64,000 nt of DNA from Nocardioides cavernae (GCF_013410035.1 NZ_JACCBW010000004.1:186001-250000), one strand, 5' to 3'. Shown: positions 1 through 10,371, numbered from the stretch's first letter. A program made the numbers and translations. Notes: generated by a model from the sequence alone, not told the origin.

Positions 1-923
1 TTGCCGGGCGTGACGCCGTCCCCGATGAGCATCATCGAGGAGCGGACGTGGTCGGCGACCACGCGGAAGCGGACGTCGTCGTCGTGGTCGGCGCCGTAGG
101 TCTTGCCGGTCATCTCCTGGGCCTTGGCGATCACCGGGTAGACGACGTCGATCTCGTACATGTTGGCCTTGCCCTGCAGGAGCAGCGCGACGCGGTCGAG
201 GCCCATGCCGGTGTCGATGTTCTTCTTCGGCAGCGAGCCCGAGATGTCGAAGTCGGACTTCGAGCGCACGGCGCTCAGCTCGTCCTGCATGAAGACGAGG
301 TTCCAGATCTCGAGGAGGCGGTCCTCGAGCTCCACCGGCATGTCGGGCCCGAGCGTGGCGGGGTCGAAGTCCGGGCCGAACTCGGGGCCGCGGTCGTAGA
401 GGATCTCCGAGCACGGGCCACCGGGTCCGGGCACGCCCATCGACCAGTAGTTCTCGCGCGGGCCGAGCTGCACGATCCGCTCGCGCGGGAAGCCCGTGAC
501 GTGCATCCAGTGCTCGATGGCCTCGTCGTCGCCCACGAGCACCGACGGGTAGAGACGGTCGCGGTCCAGGCCGTAGCCGCCGTCCGCGATGGGCTTGGTG
601 ATCAGGTCCCACGCGAGCTCGACGGCGCCCTGCTTGAAGTAGTCGCCGAACGAGAAGTTGCCGCACATCTCGAAGAAGGTGCCGTGCCGGGTCGTCTTGC
701 CGACGTCCTCGATGTCGGGCGTGCGTACGCACTTCTGGATGCTCGTGGCGCGGACGTAGGGCGGCGTCTCCTGGCCGAGGAAGTAGGGCTTGAACGGCAC
801 CATCCCGGCCGGGACGAAGAGGAGGTTCGGGTCGTCGGCGAGCAGCGAGGCGGAGGGCACCACGGCGTGTCCGGCGGCCTCGAAGTGCGCGAGGAAGCGG
901 CGGCGGATCTCGGCGGTGTCCAT
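1..923 (-). CDS. alaS: Alanine--tRNA ligase, N-terminal part (3' end beyond window)
   Basis: Charges tRNA-Ala with alanine in the cytoplasm. The visible 307 residues are the class II aminoacylation core: the N-terminus [21 protein letters not shown], then the motif 2 region around [19 protein letters not shown] (near residue 80) and the [11 protein letters not shown] segment (near residue 260) are typical AlaRS. The rest (editing and C-Ala domains) lies left of base 1. The ATG overlaps the stop of the preceding 100-aa gene by 4 bp (ATGA), so the two are probably translationally coupled. Identification is firm; only completeness cannot be judged. Confidence 0.97.
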   Translation of the reverse strand, partial: MDTAEIRRRFLAHFEAAGHAVVPSASLLADDPNLLFVPAGMVPFKPYFLGQETPPYVRATSIQKCVRTPDIEDVGKTTRHGTFFEMCGNFSFGDYFKQGAVELAWDLITKPIADGGYGLDRDRLYPSVLVGDDEAIEHWMHVTGFPRERIVQLGPRENYWSMGVPGPGGPCSEILYDRGPEFGPDFDPATLGPDMPVELEDRLLEIWNLVFMQDELSAVRSKSDFDISGSLPKKNIDTGMGLDRVALLLQGKANMYEIDVVYPVIAKAQEMTGKTYGADHDDDVRFRVVADHVRSSMMLIGDGVTPG

Positions 924-1225
924 CAGGGCAGGTCCTTCGTCTCGTGGCTGTACGTGCGGTGCGGGGTCGGGGTGCTGTCGGGGTCGGCCGGGCCGCTGAG
1001 CTCCGGCCTCCCGTGGGGCCGGAGGCCGAGCTGCTCGCGCAGCTCGGCTTCTCGCTCGGTGCGGCCCTGGTGGACCTCCTCGGCGAACAGCCGCGCGCCC
1101 GCCTGCCAACCGCGTACGCGGTCGCGCAGGCCGTCGGCGGTGAGGGCCTCGGCGGCACGGCGGGCTCGGGCGGCGGCGTACACCCCGACCCCCGCCCCGG
1201 CGACGAACCAGAGTGGGCGACCCAT
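923..1225 (-). CDS. Small conserved actinobacterial protein (DUF6167-like)
   Basis: A 100-residue protein with one N-terminal hydrophobic segment ([18 protein letters not shown]), a charged helical middle, and a Pro/Ser/Thr-rich tail. Small proteins of this layout commonly sit immediately upstream of alaS in actinobacteria and are annotated DUF6167; I assign the family from layout and context, not from a search. Function is unknown. Its start overlaps the stop of the 175-aa gene by one base and its stop overlaps the alaS start, so the three genes form one unit. Confidence 0.7.
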   Translation of the reverse strand: MGRPLWFVAGAGVGVYAAARARRAAEALTADGLRDRVRGWQAGARLFAEEVHQGRTEREAELREQLGLRPHGRPELSGPADPDSTPTPHRTYSHETKDLP

Positions 1226-1752
1226 CAGGCGACGTCCTCCCCCACCGGGTCCGAGGTCGCGGCGCGCACGGCGGCACGCTCGCGCGCGCGGAACTCGCGC
1301 AGCGCCTGCTTCATCTCCGCGCGACGCTCGCGTGTGGACCGCCTGGCCTCCTGCCGGGCCGCGAACCGGATCCGGTTGCGCGACTCCGGCGACAGGGCTC
1401 GTCGCAGTCCGTGGGTCCAGGACGCGGCCTTGACCACGGTCTCCCGGGCGACGATGTCGGCGAAGAGCCGCCCGTCGATGGGTCGTGCGACGGGGACCGC
1501 GGACGCGGGCTCCTCGACGTCGGGCGCGATCGAGGTGATCAGGTAGTGGGCGACGTCGTCACCGTCAGGCGCCGCGGAGGGCGCGGAGGGCGTGGGTGCG
1601 GTCACCGGTCGCTCGAGCAGGGCGAGGCGCTCACCGAGCGCCGCGGCGCTGGCCTCGGCCGCGGAGGCGCGACGCTGGGCGCGCAGGGCCAGCAGCAGGG
1701 CGACGAGCGCCACCACCCCGGCTGCGACCAGCACCACCTGCTCCGAGCTCAC
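1225..1752 (-). CDS. Hypothetical membrane-anchored protein
   Basis: 175 residues starting at GTG. One N-terminal transmembrane helix (about residues 6-23, [19 protein letters not shown]) is followed by an Ala-rich coiled stretch, a low-complexity linker with Pro/Ser, and a very basic C-terminal region (about residues 115-165, many Arg). I do not recognise a named family. Context upstream of the DUF6167-like gene and alaS is probably conserved, but that says nothing about function. A TATAGG hexamer (1761-1766, minus strand) lies 8 bases before the GTG, so a separate, nearly leaderless transcript is possible. Confidence 0.65.
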   Translation of the reverse strand: MSSEQVVLVAAGVVALVALLLALRAQRRASAAEASAAALGERLALLERPVTAPTPSAPSAAPDGDDVAHYLITSIAPDVEEPASAVPVARPIDGRLFADIVARETVVKAASWTHGLRRALSPESRNRIRFAARQEARRSTRERRAEMKQALREFRARERAAVRAATSDPVGEDVA

Positions 1753-1787
1753 CGGGACACCCTATAAGTCACGGCGAGCGGGTCGCC

Positions 1788-3563
1788 TCACCGCACGACG
1801 TAGAGGTCCTTGTAGTTGGGGGTGCCCGACGACCCGTCGCCCGACGGGTTGCCGATGTCCTCGCCGAATGCGAAGAGCCGGTTGACGTGGGCGGTCGGGA
1901 TGATCGGGAAGTAGTCGGTGAGGATCCGCTCGTCGAGCTCGCCCCACGCGGCGGGCTGGGCCTCGATCGGGAGCTCGACGATCTCGTCCATCGCGGCGTC
2001 GATGGCCGGCTCGTCGAAGTGGGCGGTGTTGTAGGGGGCACCGCCCTTGAGGAGCGGTGGGAGCAGCGCCGACCCGCTGGGCCACGTCGGGCACCAGTTG
2101 ACGGCGCGCAGGTTGAGCTTCTGGTTGACCTCGTTGTCGGGATCGAGCCAGATGCCGTAGAGCGGCTGCTGCACCGGGATGCTGCGCACCTCGAAGCCGC
2201 CGGTCTCCAGGCCGGTCACGACCTGGGCGTGGGCGGCGCTGGCCACGACGTCCGTCTCGTCGTAGGCCATCGTGATCTCGTAGGGCTCGTCGGCGAACCC
2301 CGCCTCGGCCAGCAGCGCGCGCGCCTTGACCGGGTCGTAGGTGATCTGCTCGCCGTCGACCTGGAAGTCCCGTCGGCCGGCCATGCCCGGCGGCATGATC
2401 GTCCCGGCCGGCTGGCGGGTCACGCCCGGCACCTCGCCGGCGGCGATCCACGTGTCTCGGTAGGGGTAGGCGTAGGCGAGCGCCTTGCGTACCCGGACGT
2501 CGGTGATCCTGCGGTAGTCGGGCGTGAGGGTCGTGATGCACTGCGACGCCTGCTGGACGAGCCGCTCGCCGAGCCGTGACTGTGCCTCGCCGTAGCGGTC
2601 GGCGCCGACCGACGTCGACAGCGCGGCGCGGCCGGCCGGGCTGCCCGAGAGGAGGATCTCGTCGACCTTGGCCTGGTCCTGGCTGAACTTGAACACGAAC
2701 CGGTCGGCGTACTGGTGCCGGCCGGGGTCCGAGCCCGGGTCCCAGGCGTCGTTGCGGACCAGCACCAGCTCCTCCTCCGGCTCCCAGCGCTCCACCTCGT
2801 AGGGGCCGTTGGCCATCGGGTGGTGGGCGTAGCGCACCGGGTCGGAGGCCGCGCCGAACGGCACCGGGCCCATGGCCATGGCCGCAGCCAGGTAGTCCAT
2901 GTCGGGGAACGGCACGTCCATCGAGATGGTGACGTCCTGGCCGACGACCCGCACGCCGTCCCAGTCCTCGCACCGCGGGTCCGCCTCGGAGTAGGGGCCG
3001 TCGTAGTCGTCGGCGCCGGCGAAGTAGCGGGTGGAGTACTCGGTGCCAGGACCGAACGCGAACACCTCGGTGTCGAGCGTGCGACAGATGCCGAACGCGA
3101 CCTCCTGCGGCGTGACCGGGCTGCCGTCCTGCCACGTGGCGTCGTCGCGGATGGTGAAGGTCCACTCGGTGAAGTCGTCGTTGGGGGTGCCGAGGTCGAC
3201 GGCCAGGTCGGGCACCAGCACCGGCTCGCCGCGCTCGCCGCGGACGAACTGGGTCAGGGAGCGGCTGACCAGGGCCTGCTGGATCGGGTTGGACGTGGCG
3301 GACCAGGCCTCGGCCGGGTCGAGGGTGTCGGGCCCCTGGGCGCCGGGGAGGTAGACCGTGATGGTGCCGCCCGTGGTCGCGCCGTCGACGGCGCGGGCCG
3401 GCCCACGGCGACGCGGGTCCTTGGTACCGGCGGGCTGCACGCCGAAGGTCCGGGCGGTGGCCTTGCCCGGCCTGTCCGCCTTCCACGTCGGACCCCCGGT
3501 GCACGCGGCGAGGGTCACGAGCGACGCCCCGGCGAGGACGGCGCCCACGAGCGCGCCCCTCAT
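1788..3563 (-). CDS. Peptide ABC transporter substrate-binding lipoprotein (paralogue 1)
   Basis: 591 residues, SBP_bac_5 (OppA/DppA) family, capturing oligopeptides outside the membrane for an ABC importer. The signal peptide ends in a lipobox LVTLAAC with Cys21 as the likely lipidated residue. Family features include [10 protein letters not shown] near residue 65, the LTQF...PVLVPDLA block and KALAYAYPY in lobe II. It is strongly similar along its whole length to the second binding protein at 8602-10371 (for example the shared [13 protein letters not shown] block). The ATG overlaps the rarA stop by 4 bp, so it is read from the same transcript as rarA, downstream of the transporter operon. 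No permease gene of its own is present; it presumably shares the transporter encoded at 4988-11492. Confidence 0.9.
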   Translation of the reverse strand: MRGALVGAVLAGASLVTLAACTGGPTWKADRPGKATARTFGVQPAGTKDPRRRGPARAVDGATTGGTITVYLPGAQGPDTLDPAEAWSATSNPIQQALVSRSLTQFVRGERGEPVLVPDLAVDLGTPNDDFTEWTFTIRDDATWQDGSPVTPQEVAFGICRTLDTEVFAFGPGTEYSTRYFAGADDYDGPYSEADPRCEDWDGVRVVGQDVTISMDVPFPDMDYLAAAMAMGPVPFGAASDPVRYAHHPMANGPYEVERWEPEEELVLVRNDAWDPGSDPGRHQYADRFVFKFSQDQAKVDEILLSGSPAGRAALSTSVGADRYGEAQSRLGERLVQQASQCITTLTPDYRRITDVRVRKALAYAYPYRDTWIAAGEVPGVTRQPAGTIMPPGMAGRRDFQVDGEQITYDPVKARALLAEAGFADEPYEITMAYDETDVVASAAHAQVVTGLETGGFEVRSIPVQQPLYGIWLDPDNEVNQKLNLRAVNWCPTWPSGSALLPPLLKGGAPYNTAHFDEPAIDAAMDEIVELPIEAQPAAWGELDERILTDYFPIIPTAHVNRLFAFGEDIGNPSGDGSSGTPNYKDLYVVR

Positions 3564-4933
3564 CCCGTGCCTCGCACGATCCGCCGGATCCGCTCCCAGC
3601 GCTCCCTGACGGCGGCCTCGGCACCCAGGCTGGTCGGCGCGTAGTAGGAGGCGTCGGCGAGCACGTCGGGGAGGTACTGCTGCTCGGCCACGCCGAACGG
3701 CTCGTCGTGGGGGTAGGCGTAGCCCTTGCCGTGGCCGAGGCCCTTCGCTCCGCCGTAGTGGGCGTCGCGGAGGTGGGGCGGGACCTGGCCGATCTTCCCC
3801 GACCTGACGTCGGAGAGCGCCGCGTCGATCGCGCTGATCACAGCGTTGGACTTGGGGGCGATCGCGAGGTGGATGGTGGCCTGGGCGAGGTTGATGCGCG
3901 CCTCCGGCATGCCGATCAGCTGGACCGCCTGCGCGGCGGCGACGGCGGCCTGCAGCGCGGTGGGGTCGGCGAGGCCGATGTCCTCGCTGGCGTGCACGAC
4001 GAGTCGCCGGGCGATGAAGCGGGGGTCCTCCCCCGCCTCGATCATCCGGGCGAGGTAGTGCAGCGCGGCGTCCGGGTCGGAGCCCCGGATCGACTTGATG
4101 AACGCCGAGATGACGTCGTAGTGCTGGTCACCCTGCCGGTCGTAGCGCACCGCGGCCTGGTCGACCGCCGTCTCCGCGGTGGCCAGGTCGATCACGTCGA
4201 GGCCGTTGCTGGCGGCCGCGCCGGCCGCCGCCTCGAGGTAGGTGAGGGCACGTCGCGCGTCCCCGCCGGCGAGGCGTACGAGGTGGGCGCGGGCGTCGTC
4301 GTCCAGCGCGGTGCGGCCCGCCAGTCCTCGCTCGTCGCCCAGCGCCTGGTCGATGACCTCGGCCACGTCGTCGTCGGTCAGCGACTGCAGGCGCAGCAGC
4401 AGGCTGCGCGAGAGCAGCGGGCTGATGACCGAGAAGAACGGGTTCTCCGTCGTGGCGGCGATCAGGGTCACCCAGCGGTTCTCGACACCGGGCAGGAGGG
4501 CGTCCTGCTGGGCCTTGGTGAACCGGTGCACCTCGTCGACGAACAGGACCGTCTCCTGCCCGCCACGCGCGAGCTCGGCCCGCGCGCCGTCGATGGCGGC
4601 GCGGACCTCCTTGACGCCGGCCGCCACCGCGGAGACCTCGACGAAGCGGCGCCGCGTCTGCTGGCTCACGATCGCGGCGATGGTGGTCTTGCCCGTGCCG
4701 GGCGGCCCCCACAGCAGCAGGGACATCGACTGGTCACCCTCGATGAGCCGACGCAGCGGCGAGCCCGCGGCCCGCAGCTGCTGCTGGCCGACGAGCTCGT
4801 CGATCGTGCGCGGGCGCATCCGCACCGCGAGGGGTGCGGAGGCGTGGGTGTTGGCACCCAGGGACCCCGCGCTGGGCACGCCGGACCCGGGCGCGGGTGC
4901 ACCCGCGCCCGGGACCTCGAACAAGCCTTCCAC
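3560..4933 (-). CDS. rarA: Replication-associated recombination protein A (MgsA/RarA AAA+ ATPase)
   Basis: AAA+ ATPase of the clamp-loader/WHIP family acting at stalled forks. Walker [10 protein letters not shown] (about residues 76-84) and Walker [11 protein letters not shown] (about 129-138) are intact, followed by the sensor region IAATTENP and the C-terminal tetramerisation part ending near YAPTSLG. I chose GTG at 4933 (457 aa, start VEGLFEVPG) because family members usually begin a few residues before the FxxPG segment and GGGAG lies upstream; a GTG at 4957 gives eight more residues. It lies between a complete oligopeptide transporter and an overlapping peptide-binding lipoprotein gene, an unusual setting. 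Confidence 0.93.
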   Translation of the reverse strand: MEGLFEVPGAGAPAPGSGVPSAGSLGANTHASAPLAVRMRPRTIDELVGQQQLRAAGSPLRRLIEGDQSMSLLLWGPPGTGKTTIAAIVSQQTRRRFVEVSAVAAGVKEVRAAIDGARAELARGGQETVLFVDEVHRFTKAQQDALLPGVENRWVTLIAATTENPFFSVISPLLSRSLLLRLQSLTDDDVAEVIDQALGDERGLAGRTALDDDARAHLVRLAGGDARRALTYLEAAAGAAASNGLDVIDLATAETAVDQAAVRYDRQGDQHYDVISAFIKSIRGSDPDAALHYLARMIEAGEDPRFIARRLVVHASEDIGLADPTALQAAVAAAQAVQLIGMPEARINLAQATIHLAIAPKSNAVISAIDAALSDVRSGKIGQVPPHLRDAHYGGAKGLGHGKGYAYPHDEPFGVAEQQYLPDVLADASYYAPTSLGAEAAVRERWERIRRIVRGTG

Positions 4934-4987
4934 GTCGCTGAGTATCTCCCGGGGCACCGACAGGATCGGCGGGAACCCCAGGTCTGG

Positions 4988-6325
4988 TCAGGCGCCGGTG
5001 GTCTGCTTGGTGGTGAGGTCGTACCAGGTCTTCTCGTAGCCCGGGATCGTGAGCTGCGTGTTGGTGGGCGTGGCGCCGGGGACCGGGCTGCCCTGGTCGT
5101 CGACGCCGAGGAGCTGCGTCGTCACCGGGGTGGCCGGGTGGGCGCCGAGCTCGCCGGCGAAGTGGCAGGCGACCTTGTGGCGCTTGCCGATCTGGAGCAG
5201 CGGCGGCTCGACCTTCGCGCAGATCTCCTGGGCGAACTGGCACCGCGTGCGGAACCGGCAGCCCGAGGGCGGGTTGATCGGGCTGGGCACGTCACCCTCG
5301 AGGCGGATCCGCTCGCGGCGCCCACCGACCGCGGCCTGCTTCACGTCGGGCACCGCGGAGAGCAGGGCCTGCGTGTAGGGGTGGTGGGGCTTGCCGTAGA
5401 TCGTCTCGCGGTCGCCGATCTCCACGATCTTGCCGAGGTACATCACGGCGATCTCGGGACAGAAGTGGCGCACGATCGCGAGGTCGTGGGCGATGAAGAG
5501 GAACGCCACGTCGAACTCGGACTGGATGTCCTGGAGGAGGTTGACGACCTGCGCCTGGATCGACACGTCGAGCGCGGACACCGGCTCGTCGGCGACGAGC
5601 ACCTTGGGGTTGAGCGTGAGCGCGCGGGCGATGCCGATGCGCTGGCGCTGGCCGCCGGAGAACTCGTTGGGGTAGCGGTTGTAGTGCTCGGGGTTGAGCC
5701 CCACGATCTCGAGGAGCTCCTGGACGCGCGGGAGGACCTTGTCCTTGGGGACGATCTTGTGCACCTCGAGCGGCGCACCCACGATCGTGCCGACCGTGTG
5801 GCGCGGGTTGAGTGAGGTGTAGGGGTCCTGGAAGATCATCTGCACGTCGCGGCGCAGCGGCTTCATCTCCTTGTTGGAGAGCTTCGCCAGGTCGTTGCCC
5901 TCGAACATCATCGAGCCGCCGGTCGGCTTGTAGAGCCGGGTGATGAGGCGGCCGGTGGTGGACTTGCCGCAGCCGGACTCGCCGACGAGGCCGAGCGAGC
6001 CGCCCTTCGGCACCTCGAACGAGATGCCGTCGACGGCCTGGACGTGGCCGATGGTGCGGCGCACGAGTCCCGAGGACCGCACCGGGAAGTACATCTTCAG
6101 GTTGTCGACCGTCAGCACCGCGGGGGCGTCGGGGTCGAGCTCGGAGGCCGTGTGGCCGTGCTCGACCAGCGTGGCGAAGTCGAGGTCCTCGGGCAGCAGC
6201 TCGTGGTCGTTGGTGACGTCGTGGTCGGCGTCTGGCTGGCGCAGCTGCCGCTCGCCCGTCTCGGCGGCGTTCGCACCCACCTCGGTGGGCTCGATCTCGG
6301 CGCGCGCGTTGGGGTCCTGCGTCAT
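4988..6325 (-). CDS. oppF: Oligopeptide ABC transporter ATP-binding protein (OppF/DppF type)
   Basis: 445 residues. Walker A GESGCGKST (residues 115-123), signature FSGGQRQRIGIARA and Walker B VLVADEPVSALD are all present, as is the C-terminal oligopeptide/dipeptide extension with the Cys-rich segment GCRFRTRCQFAQEIC that typifies OppD/OppF proteins. The N-terminal 65 residues are acidic, poorly conserved and not part of the ATPase fold. The start ATG at 6325 overlaps the oppD stop (ATGA). A longer reading to 6466 runs back into oppD and is rejected. Pairs with OppD to drive uptake. Confidence 0.95.
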   Translation of the reverse strand: MTQDPNARAEIEPTEVGANAAETGERQLRQPDADHDVTNDHELLPEDLDFATLVEHGHTASELDPDAPAVLTVDNLKMYFPVRSSGLVRRTIGHVQAVDGISFEVPKGGSLGLVGESGCGKSTTGRLITRLYKPTGGSMMFEGNDLAKLSNKEMKPLRRDVQMIFQDPYTSLNPRHTVGTIVGAPLEVHKIVPKDKVLPRVQELLEIVGLNPEHYNRYPNEFSGGQRQRIGIARALTLNPKVLVADEPVSALDVSIQAQVVNLLQDIQSEFDVAFLFIAHDLAIVRHFCPEIAVMYLGKIVEIGDRETIYGKPHHPYTQALLSAVPDVKQAAVGGRRERIRLEGDVPSPINPPSGCRFRTRCQFAQEICAKVEPPLLQIGKRHKVACHFAGELGAHPATPVTTQLLGVDDQGSPVPGATPTNTQLTIPGYEKTWYDLTTKQTTGA

Positions 6326-7425
6326 CGGGTCTCCTCGACGAGGTCGGGGGCGATCTCGGGCAGCACTTCGTCCTGGTAGACCGCGATCGGGTCGGCGAGG
6401 TGGCAGCGCTTGAGATGGGCCGTGCCCGAGCTGGCCGGAAGCAGCTCGGGGAGCTCGGTGACGCACAGGTCACCGGGGACCTTGTCGGAGTGCACGCACC
6501 GGGGGTGGAAGGAACATCCGGACGGCGGGCGCAGCAGGCTGGGCGGGTTGCCGGGGATGGGGATCAGTCGGGCGTCGGTCGACGCCGACAGGTCGGGGAT
6601 GCTCGAGAGCAGGCCCCACGTGTAGGGCATCTCCGGCGTGGTGAGGATCTGCTTCGCCGTGCCGTACTCCACGCACCGGCCGGCGTACATCACCAGGACG
6701 TCGTCGGCCATCTCGGCGATGACGCCGAGGTCGTGGGTGATGATGATGACGGCGGAGTTGAACTCCCGCTGGAGGTCCTGGAGCAGGTCGAGGATCTGCG
6801 CCTGGACGGTCACGTCGAGGGCCGTGGTCGGCTCGTCGGCGATGAGGAGGGACGGGTCGTTGATGAGGCCCATCGCGATCATCGCGCGCTGGCGCATGCC
6901 GCCGGAGAACTGGTGCGGGAAGTCGTCCACGCGCCGGTCGGGCTGCGGGATGCCGACGCGGTCGAGCATCTCGATCGCCTTGCGCCGTGCGTCGCGCTTG
7001 GACGCGCCCGAGTGGTGGACGAGGTAGGCCTCCTCGAGCTGCCCGCCGATCTTGTAGAACGGGTGCAGGGCCGCGAGGGCGTCCTGGAAGATCATGGCCA
7101 TCGAGTTGCCGCGCAGGCCGCGCATGCGCGACTCGCTCAGGCCGACCACCTCGGTGCCGCCCACGCGGATCGAGCCGGAGATCTGGGCCGACTTGGTGTC
7201 GTGCAGGCCCATCACGGCCATGCTCGACACCGACTTGCCCGACCCGGACTCGCCGACGATGCCGAGGGTCTTGCCCTTGGCCACGGAGTAGGACAGGCCC
7301 TGCACCGCGGTGACGGGGCCGTCCTCGGTCGGGAAGGTGACCTTCAGGTCCTCGACCTGGAGGAAGGGACCGTCGGCCTCCGCCGCGGCGGCGGCGCTCG
7401 ACTGGGTCATGGGAACGCTGGTCAC
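6322..7425 (-). CDS. oppD: Oligopeptide ABC transporter ATP-binding protein (OppD/DppD type)
   Basis: 367 residues. Walker A GESGSGKSV (58-66), signature QFSGGMRQRAMIAMG and Walker B LLIADEPTTALDV are intact; the C-terminal peptide-transporter extension contains GCSFHPRC. The ATG at 7425 overlaps the oppB stop by 4 bp, supporting this start over the internal Met at residue 6. Forms the heterodimeric motor with OppF. Confidence 0.95.
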   Translation of the reverse strand: MTSVPMTQSSAAAAAEADGPFLQVEDLKVTFPTEDGPVTAVQGLSYSVAKGKTLGIVGESGSGKSVSSMAVMGLHDTKSAQISGSIRVGGTEVVGLSESRMRGLRGNSMAMIFQDALAALHPFYKIGGQLEEAYLVHHSGASKRDARRKAIEMLDRVGIPQPDRRVDDFPHQFSGGMRQRAMIAMGLINDPSLLIADEPTTALDVTVQAQILDLLQDLQREFNSAVIIITHDLGVIAEMADDVLVMYAGRCVEYGTAKQILTTPEMPYTWGLLSSIPDLSASTDARLIPIPGNPPSLLRPPSGCSFHPRCVHSDKVPGDLCVTELPELLPASSGTAHLKRCHLADPIAVYQDEVLPEIAPDLVEETR

Positions 7426-8432
7426 GAAAGCCTCACCCTCGGGTCGAGGACGGAGTAGACGACGTCCACGAGCAGGTTGGAGATGATCAGGACGACGGCG
7501 CTGAAGAGGGCGGTCGCCTGCACGACGGGCAGGTCACGGCCCTGGACGGCCTGCAGGCTCCACCAGCCGATCCCCTGGATCTCGAAGATCCGCTCGGTGA
7601 AGATCGTGCCGGCCAGCAGCGTGCCGAAGTCGATGCCGAAGATGGTCACGACGGGCACCAGCGCCGCCCTCAGGCCGTGCTTGTAGACGATGGTCCGCGC
7701 CGGCAGGCCCTTGGCCTTGGCCGTGCGGATGTAGTCCTCGCTGAGTGCCTCGACCATGGCACCGCGGGTGAATCGGGTGTACTGGGTGCAGCCGAAGATG
7801 CCGAGCGCCACCCACGCGAGGAACAACCCGCTGAACCACTTCCACGGTCCCTCGGAGAAGAAGCTGAAGTAGCCGGTGTCGCTGAACAGGGGCACCGGGA
7901 AGGTGAGGGTGAGGTAGAGCCAGGTCAGCAGGGCGAAGAGGTAGTACGGGATCGAGCTGATGAACAGGAAGCTCGAGACCAGGGCCTTGTCGGTGACGGT
8001 GCCACGCCGGCGCGCCGCGGCGACGCCGATGGGCACTCCGAACAGGAGGTAGAGGAACGCACCGCCGATGGCCACGGAGAAGGTCGCGGGCATGCGCGAG
8101 ACCAGCTCCTCCTTGACCGGCTGCTTGGTGCGGAAGCTGACGCCGAGGCACGGCGCCGAGCACTGGTACTCGGAGGAGGCGATGGTGATCGTGCGTCCGA
8201 CGAAGACGCCCTTCACGAACTTGCCGTACTCCTCGTAGACGGGGTTGTCGTAGCCGAGGGTCTTCTCGTAGACCTCGAGACGCGCCGGGGTGCACCGGTT
8301 GCTGGTCTCGCGGTCGCAGACGGGCTGTGCGGGGCTCGAGGGGCCGTACCAGAACAACAGGAAGATCGCCATCGAGACCAGGGCCACGACGAGGACTCCC
8401 GAGATCAGCCGCTTCACGACATACGCAAACAT
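7422..8432 (-). CDS. oppB: Oligopeptide ABC transporter permease (OppB/DppB type)
   Basis: 336 residues, six predicted membrane spans. The N-terminus MFAYVVKRLISGVLVVALVS is typical of DppB/OppB permeases. The coupling (EAA) segment DYIRTAKAKGLPARTIVYKH precedes the last two helices. An unusually long extracytoplasmic loop after helix 1 (about residues 30-105) contains several Cys (for example near CDRETSNRC and QCSAPC), suggesting disulfides outside the cell. It is separated from the upstream binding-protein gene by 169 bp containing a strong hairpin. Confidence 0.93.
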   Translation of the reverse strand: MFAYVVKRLISGVLVVALVSMAIFLLFWYGPSSPAQPVCDRETSNRCTPARLEVYEKTLGYDNPVYEEYGKFVKGVFVGRTITIASSEYQCSAPCLGVSFRTKQPVKEELVSRMPATFSVAIGGAFLYLLFGVPIGVAAARRRGTVTDKALVSSFLFISSIPYYLFALLTWLYLTLTFPVPLFSDTGYFSFFSEGPWKWFSGLFLAWVALGIFGCTQYTRFTRGAMVEALSEDYIRTAKAKGLPARTIVYKHGLRAALVPVVTIFGIDFGTLLAGTIFTERIFEIQGIGWWSLQAVQGRDLPVVQATALFSAVVLIISNLLVDVVYSVLDPRVRLS

Positions 8433-8506
8433 CGCTGGTCACTCTCCGGGGATGGTGGATGAGTCGGACCCCCCGGCGAAACAGCCTACTGGGTCCGGGC
8501 TGGCGA

Positions 8507-8535
8507 GTGGGGGCTCCCGGTCAGGGAGCCCCCAC
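8507..8535. terminator. Strong intercistronic hairpin between the binding protein and oppB
   Basis: A perfect 12-bp stem, GTGGGGGCTCCC (8507-8518) and its complement (8524-8535), with a 5-base loop. A second palindrome, CAGGTCC-GA-GGACCTG, lies at 8571-8586, nearer the stop codon of the binding-protein gene. No T-run follows on the minus strand. Hairpins after binding-protein genes commonly give partial termination or 3' mRNA stabilisation, so that binding protein exceeds permease; that role is inferred here. Confidence 0.7.
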
Positions 8536-8601
8536 CCGTCAGAGGTAGTGCTGGGGACTACACGGTGCTCCAGGTCCGAGGACCTGTGGTGAGCGCCAGG
8601 A

Positions 8602-10371
8602 TCACTGCATCACGTACAGGTCCTTGTAGTTCGGCGCACCGATCGAGCCATCGCCCGTCGGGTTGCCGACCTTGGTGCCGAAGACGAACAGGTCGTTGCG
8701 GAACGCGGTCGGGATGATCGGGAAGTACTCCGTCATGATCTTCTCGTCCAGGTCGCCCCAGGCAGCGGCCTGGTCCTCGAGCGGGAGGGTGTTGATGTTG
8801 TCCATCTCGTCGTTCACCGAGGGCTCGTCGAACAGGGCGGTGTTGTAGACGGCACCACCCTTGAGCAGCGGCGGGAGCATGGTCGAGCCGGCCGGCCAGT
8901 CCGAGCACCAGTTGACGCCACGGAGGTTCAGCTGCTTGTTGACCTTGTTGTCGGGGTCGAGCCAGATGTTGTAGGGCGACTCCTGGACCGGGATGGCCTT
9001 GACCTTGAAGCCGGAGGCCTCGAAGCCCTTGGTGATCTGGTCCTGCGTGGCCTTGGCCAGCGGGTCGACCTCGTAGTAGACCATCGTGATCGGGTACGGC
9101 ATCTCGGCACCCGACTCCTCGAGGAGGGCCTTGGCCTTCTCCGGGTCGTAGGTGATCTGCTCACCGTCGACCTGGAAGTCCTTCTTGCCGGCCATGCCGG
9201 GGGGCATGACGGAGTTGGCGGGAACGCGGGTCACACCCGGGACCTCGCCGCCGGCGATCCAGACGTCCTCGTAGGGGTACGCGTAGGCGAGCGCCTTGCG
9301 GATGTTGATGTCGGTGATCTGGGTGTAGTCAGGCGTCAGCGTGGAGACACACTGCGACGTCTGCTGCACGAGACGCTCACCGAGCTGGCCGTTGGCGTCG
9401 TTGTACTTGTCCGAGCCCAGCGAGGTGGAGACGGCGGTCTGGCTGTCGGCGTTGTCCGACAGCATGATCTCGTCGACCTTGGCCTGGTCCTGGTTGAACT
9501 TGAAGACGAACGAGTCCGCGTACTGGTGGCGACCCGGGTCCGAGTCAGCCGACCACTGGTCGTTCTTCACGAGGACGAGCTCCTCGTTGGGCTTGTAGCT
9601 GTCGACCTTGTAGGGGCCGTTGGCGAGCGGCTGGGTGCCGTAGTTCGGCGGCTTGGAGGCGTTGCCGAGCGGAGCCGGGCCCATCGCCATGAAGGCGCCC
9701 CAGTAGTCCATGTCCGGGAACGGGACGGACATCTTGATGGTGATGTCCTGGCCGTCGACCGAGACGCCGTCCCAGTTCTCGCACTTGGGGTCCTTGCTGG
9801 TGTACGGACCCTCGTACTCCTCGGCACCAGCGAAGTAGTGCTTGGAGTACTCGGTGCCCGGACCCGACGGGAACGCCTCGGAGTCGAGCGAGCGGCAGAT
9901 GCCGAACGCGACCTCTTCGGCGGTGACGGGCTTGCCGTCCTCCCACGTCGCGTCCTCACGGATGGTGAAGGTCCACTCCGTGTAGTCCTCGTTGGGGGTG
10001 CCGAGGTCGGTGGCGAGGTCGGGGATCAGCACGGGCTGGCCCTCCTCGTCACGCGCGTACTGGGTCAGCGAACGGCTCGTCAGCGCCTGCTGGATCGAGT
10101 TGCCGGTGACGGACCAGCCGCCGGTCGGGTCGAGCGAGTCGGGGCCCGGGTCGCCGGGGAGGTAGACCGTGATGGTCCCGCCCGGGGTGGCGCCTTCGAC
10201 GTCGGCGGCGGGACCCTGACGCTCAGCGTCCTTGGTGCCCCCCTCCTGGTCACCGAATTCGCGGTCGGAGCCCGACCCGGTGCCACCGTCATCCGACGAC
10301 CCGCCGCCACAGGCGGCGAGGGTCAGAAGGGCGGCACCAGCGACGAGCGCGAGCGGCTTGTTCCGCTTCAT
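8602..10371 (-). CDS. oppA: Peptide ABC transporter substrate-binding lipoprotein (paralogue 2)
   Basis: 589 residues, SBP_bac_5 family. The start ATG at 10371 is preceded by GAAAGG and opens with a signal peptide ending in lipobox LLTLAAC (Cys21), followed by a Gly/Ser/Asp linker. Lobe I begins near [10 protein letters not shown]. The frame is open back to 10617 but that part overlaps oppC and lacks a signal, so it is not coding here. It lies inside the transporter operon between the two permease genes (C-A-B-D-F), so it is the cognate binding protein. It is a close paralogue of the gene at 1788-3563. Confidence 0.94.
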   Translation of the reverse strand: MKRNKPLALVAGAALLTLAACGGGSSDDGGTGSGSDREFGDQEGGTKDAERQGPAADVEGATPGGTITVYLPGDPGPDSLDPTGGWSVTGNSIQQALTSRSLTQYARDEEGQPVLIPDLATDLGTPNEDYTEWTFTIREDATWEDGKPVTAEEVAFGICRSLDSEAFPSGPGTEYSKHYFAGAEEYEGPYTSKDPKCENWDGVSVDGQDITIKMSVPFPDMDYWGAFMAMGPAPLGNASKPPNYGTQPLANGPYKVDSYKPNEELVLVKNDQWSADSDPGRHQYADSFVFKFNQDQAKVDEIMLSDNADSQTAVSTSLGSDKYNDANGQLGERLVQQTSQCVSTLTPDYTQITDINIRKALAYAYPYEDVWIAGGEVPGVTRVPANSVMPPGMAGKKDFQVDGEQITYDPEKAKALLEESGAEMPYPITMVYYEVDPLAKATQDQITKGFEASGFKVKAIPVQESPYNIWLDPDNKVNKQLNLRGVNWCSDWPAGSTMLPPLLKGGAVYNTALFDEPSVNDEMDNINTLPLEDQAAAWGDLDEKIMTEYFPIIPTAFRNDLFVFGTKVGNPTGDGSIGAPNYKDLYVMQ

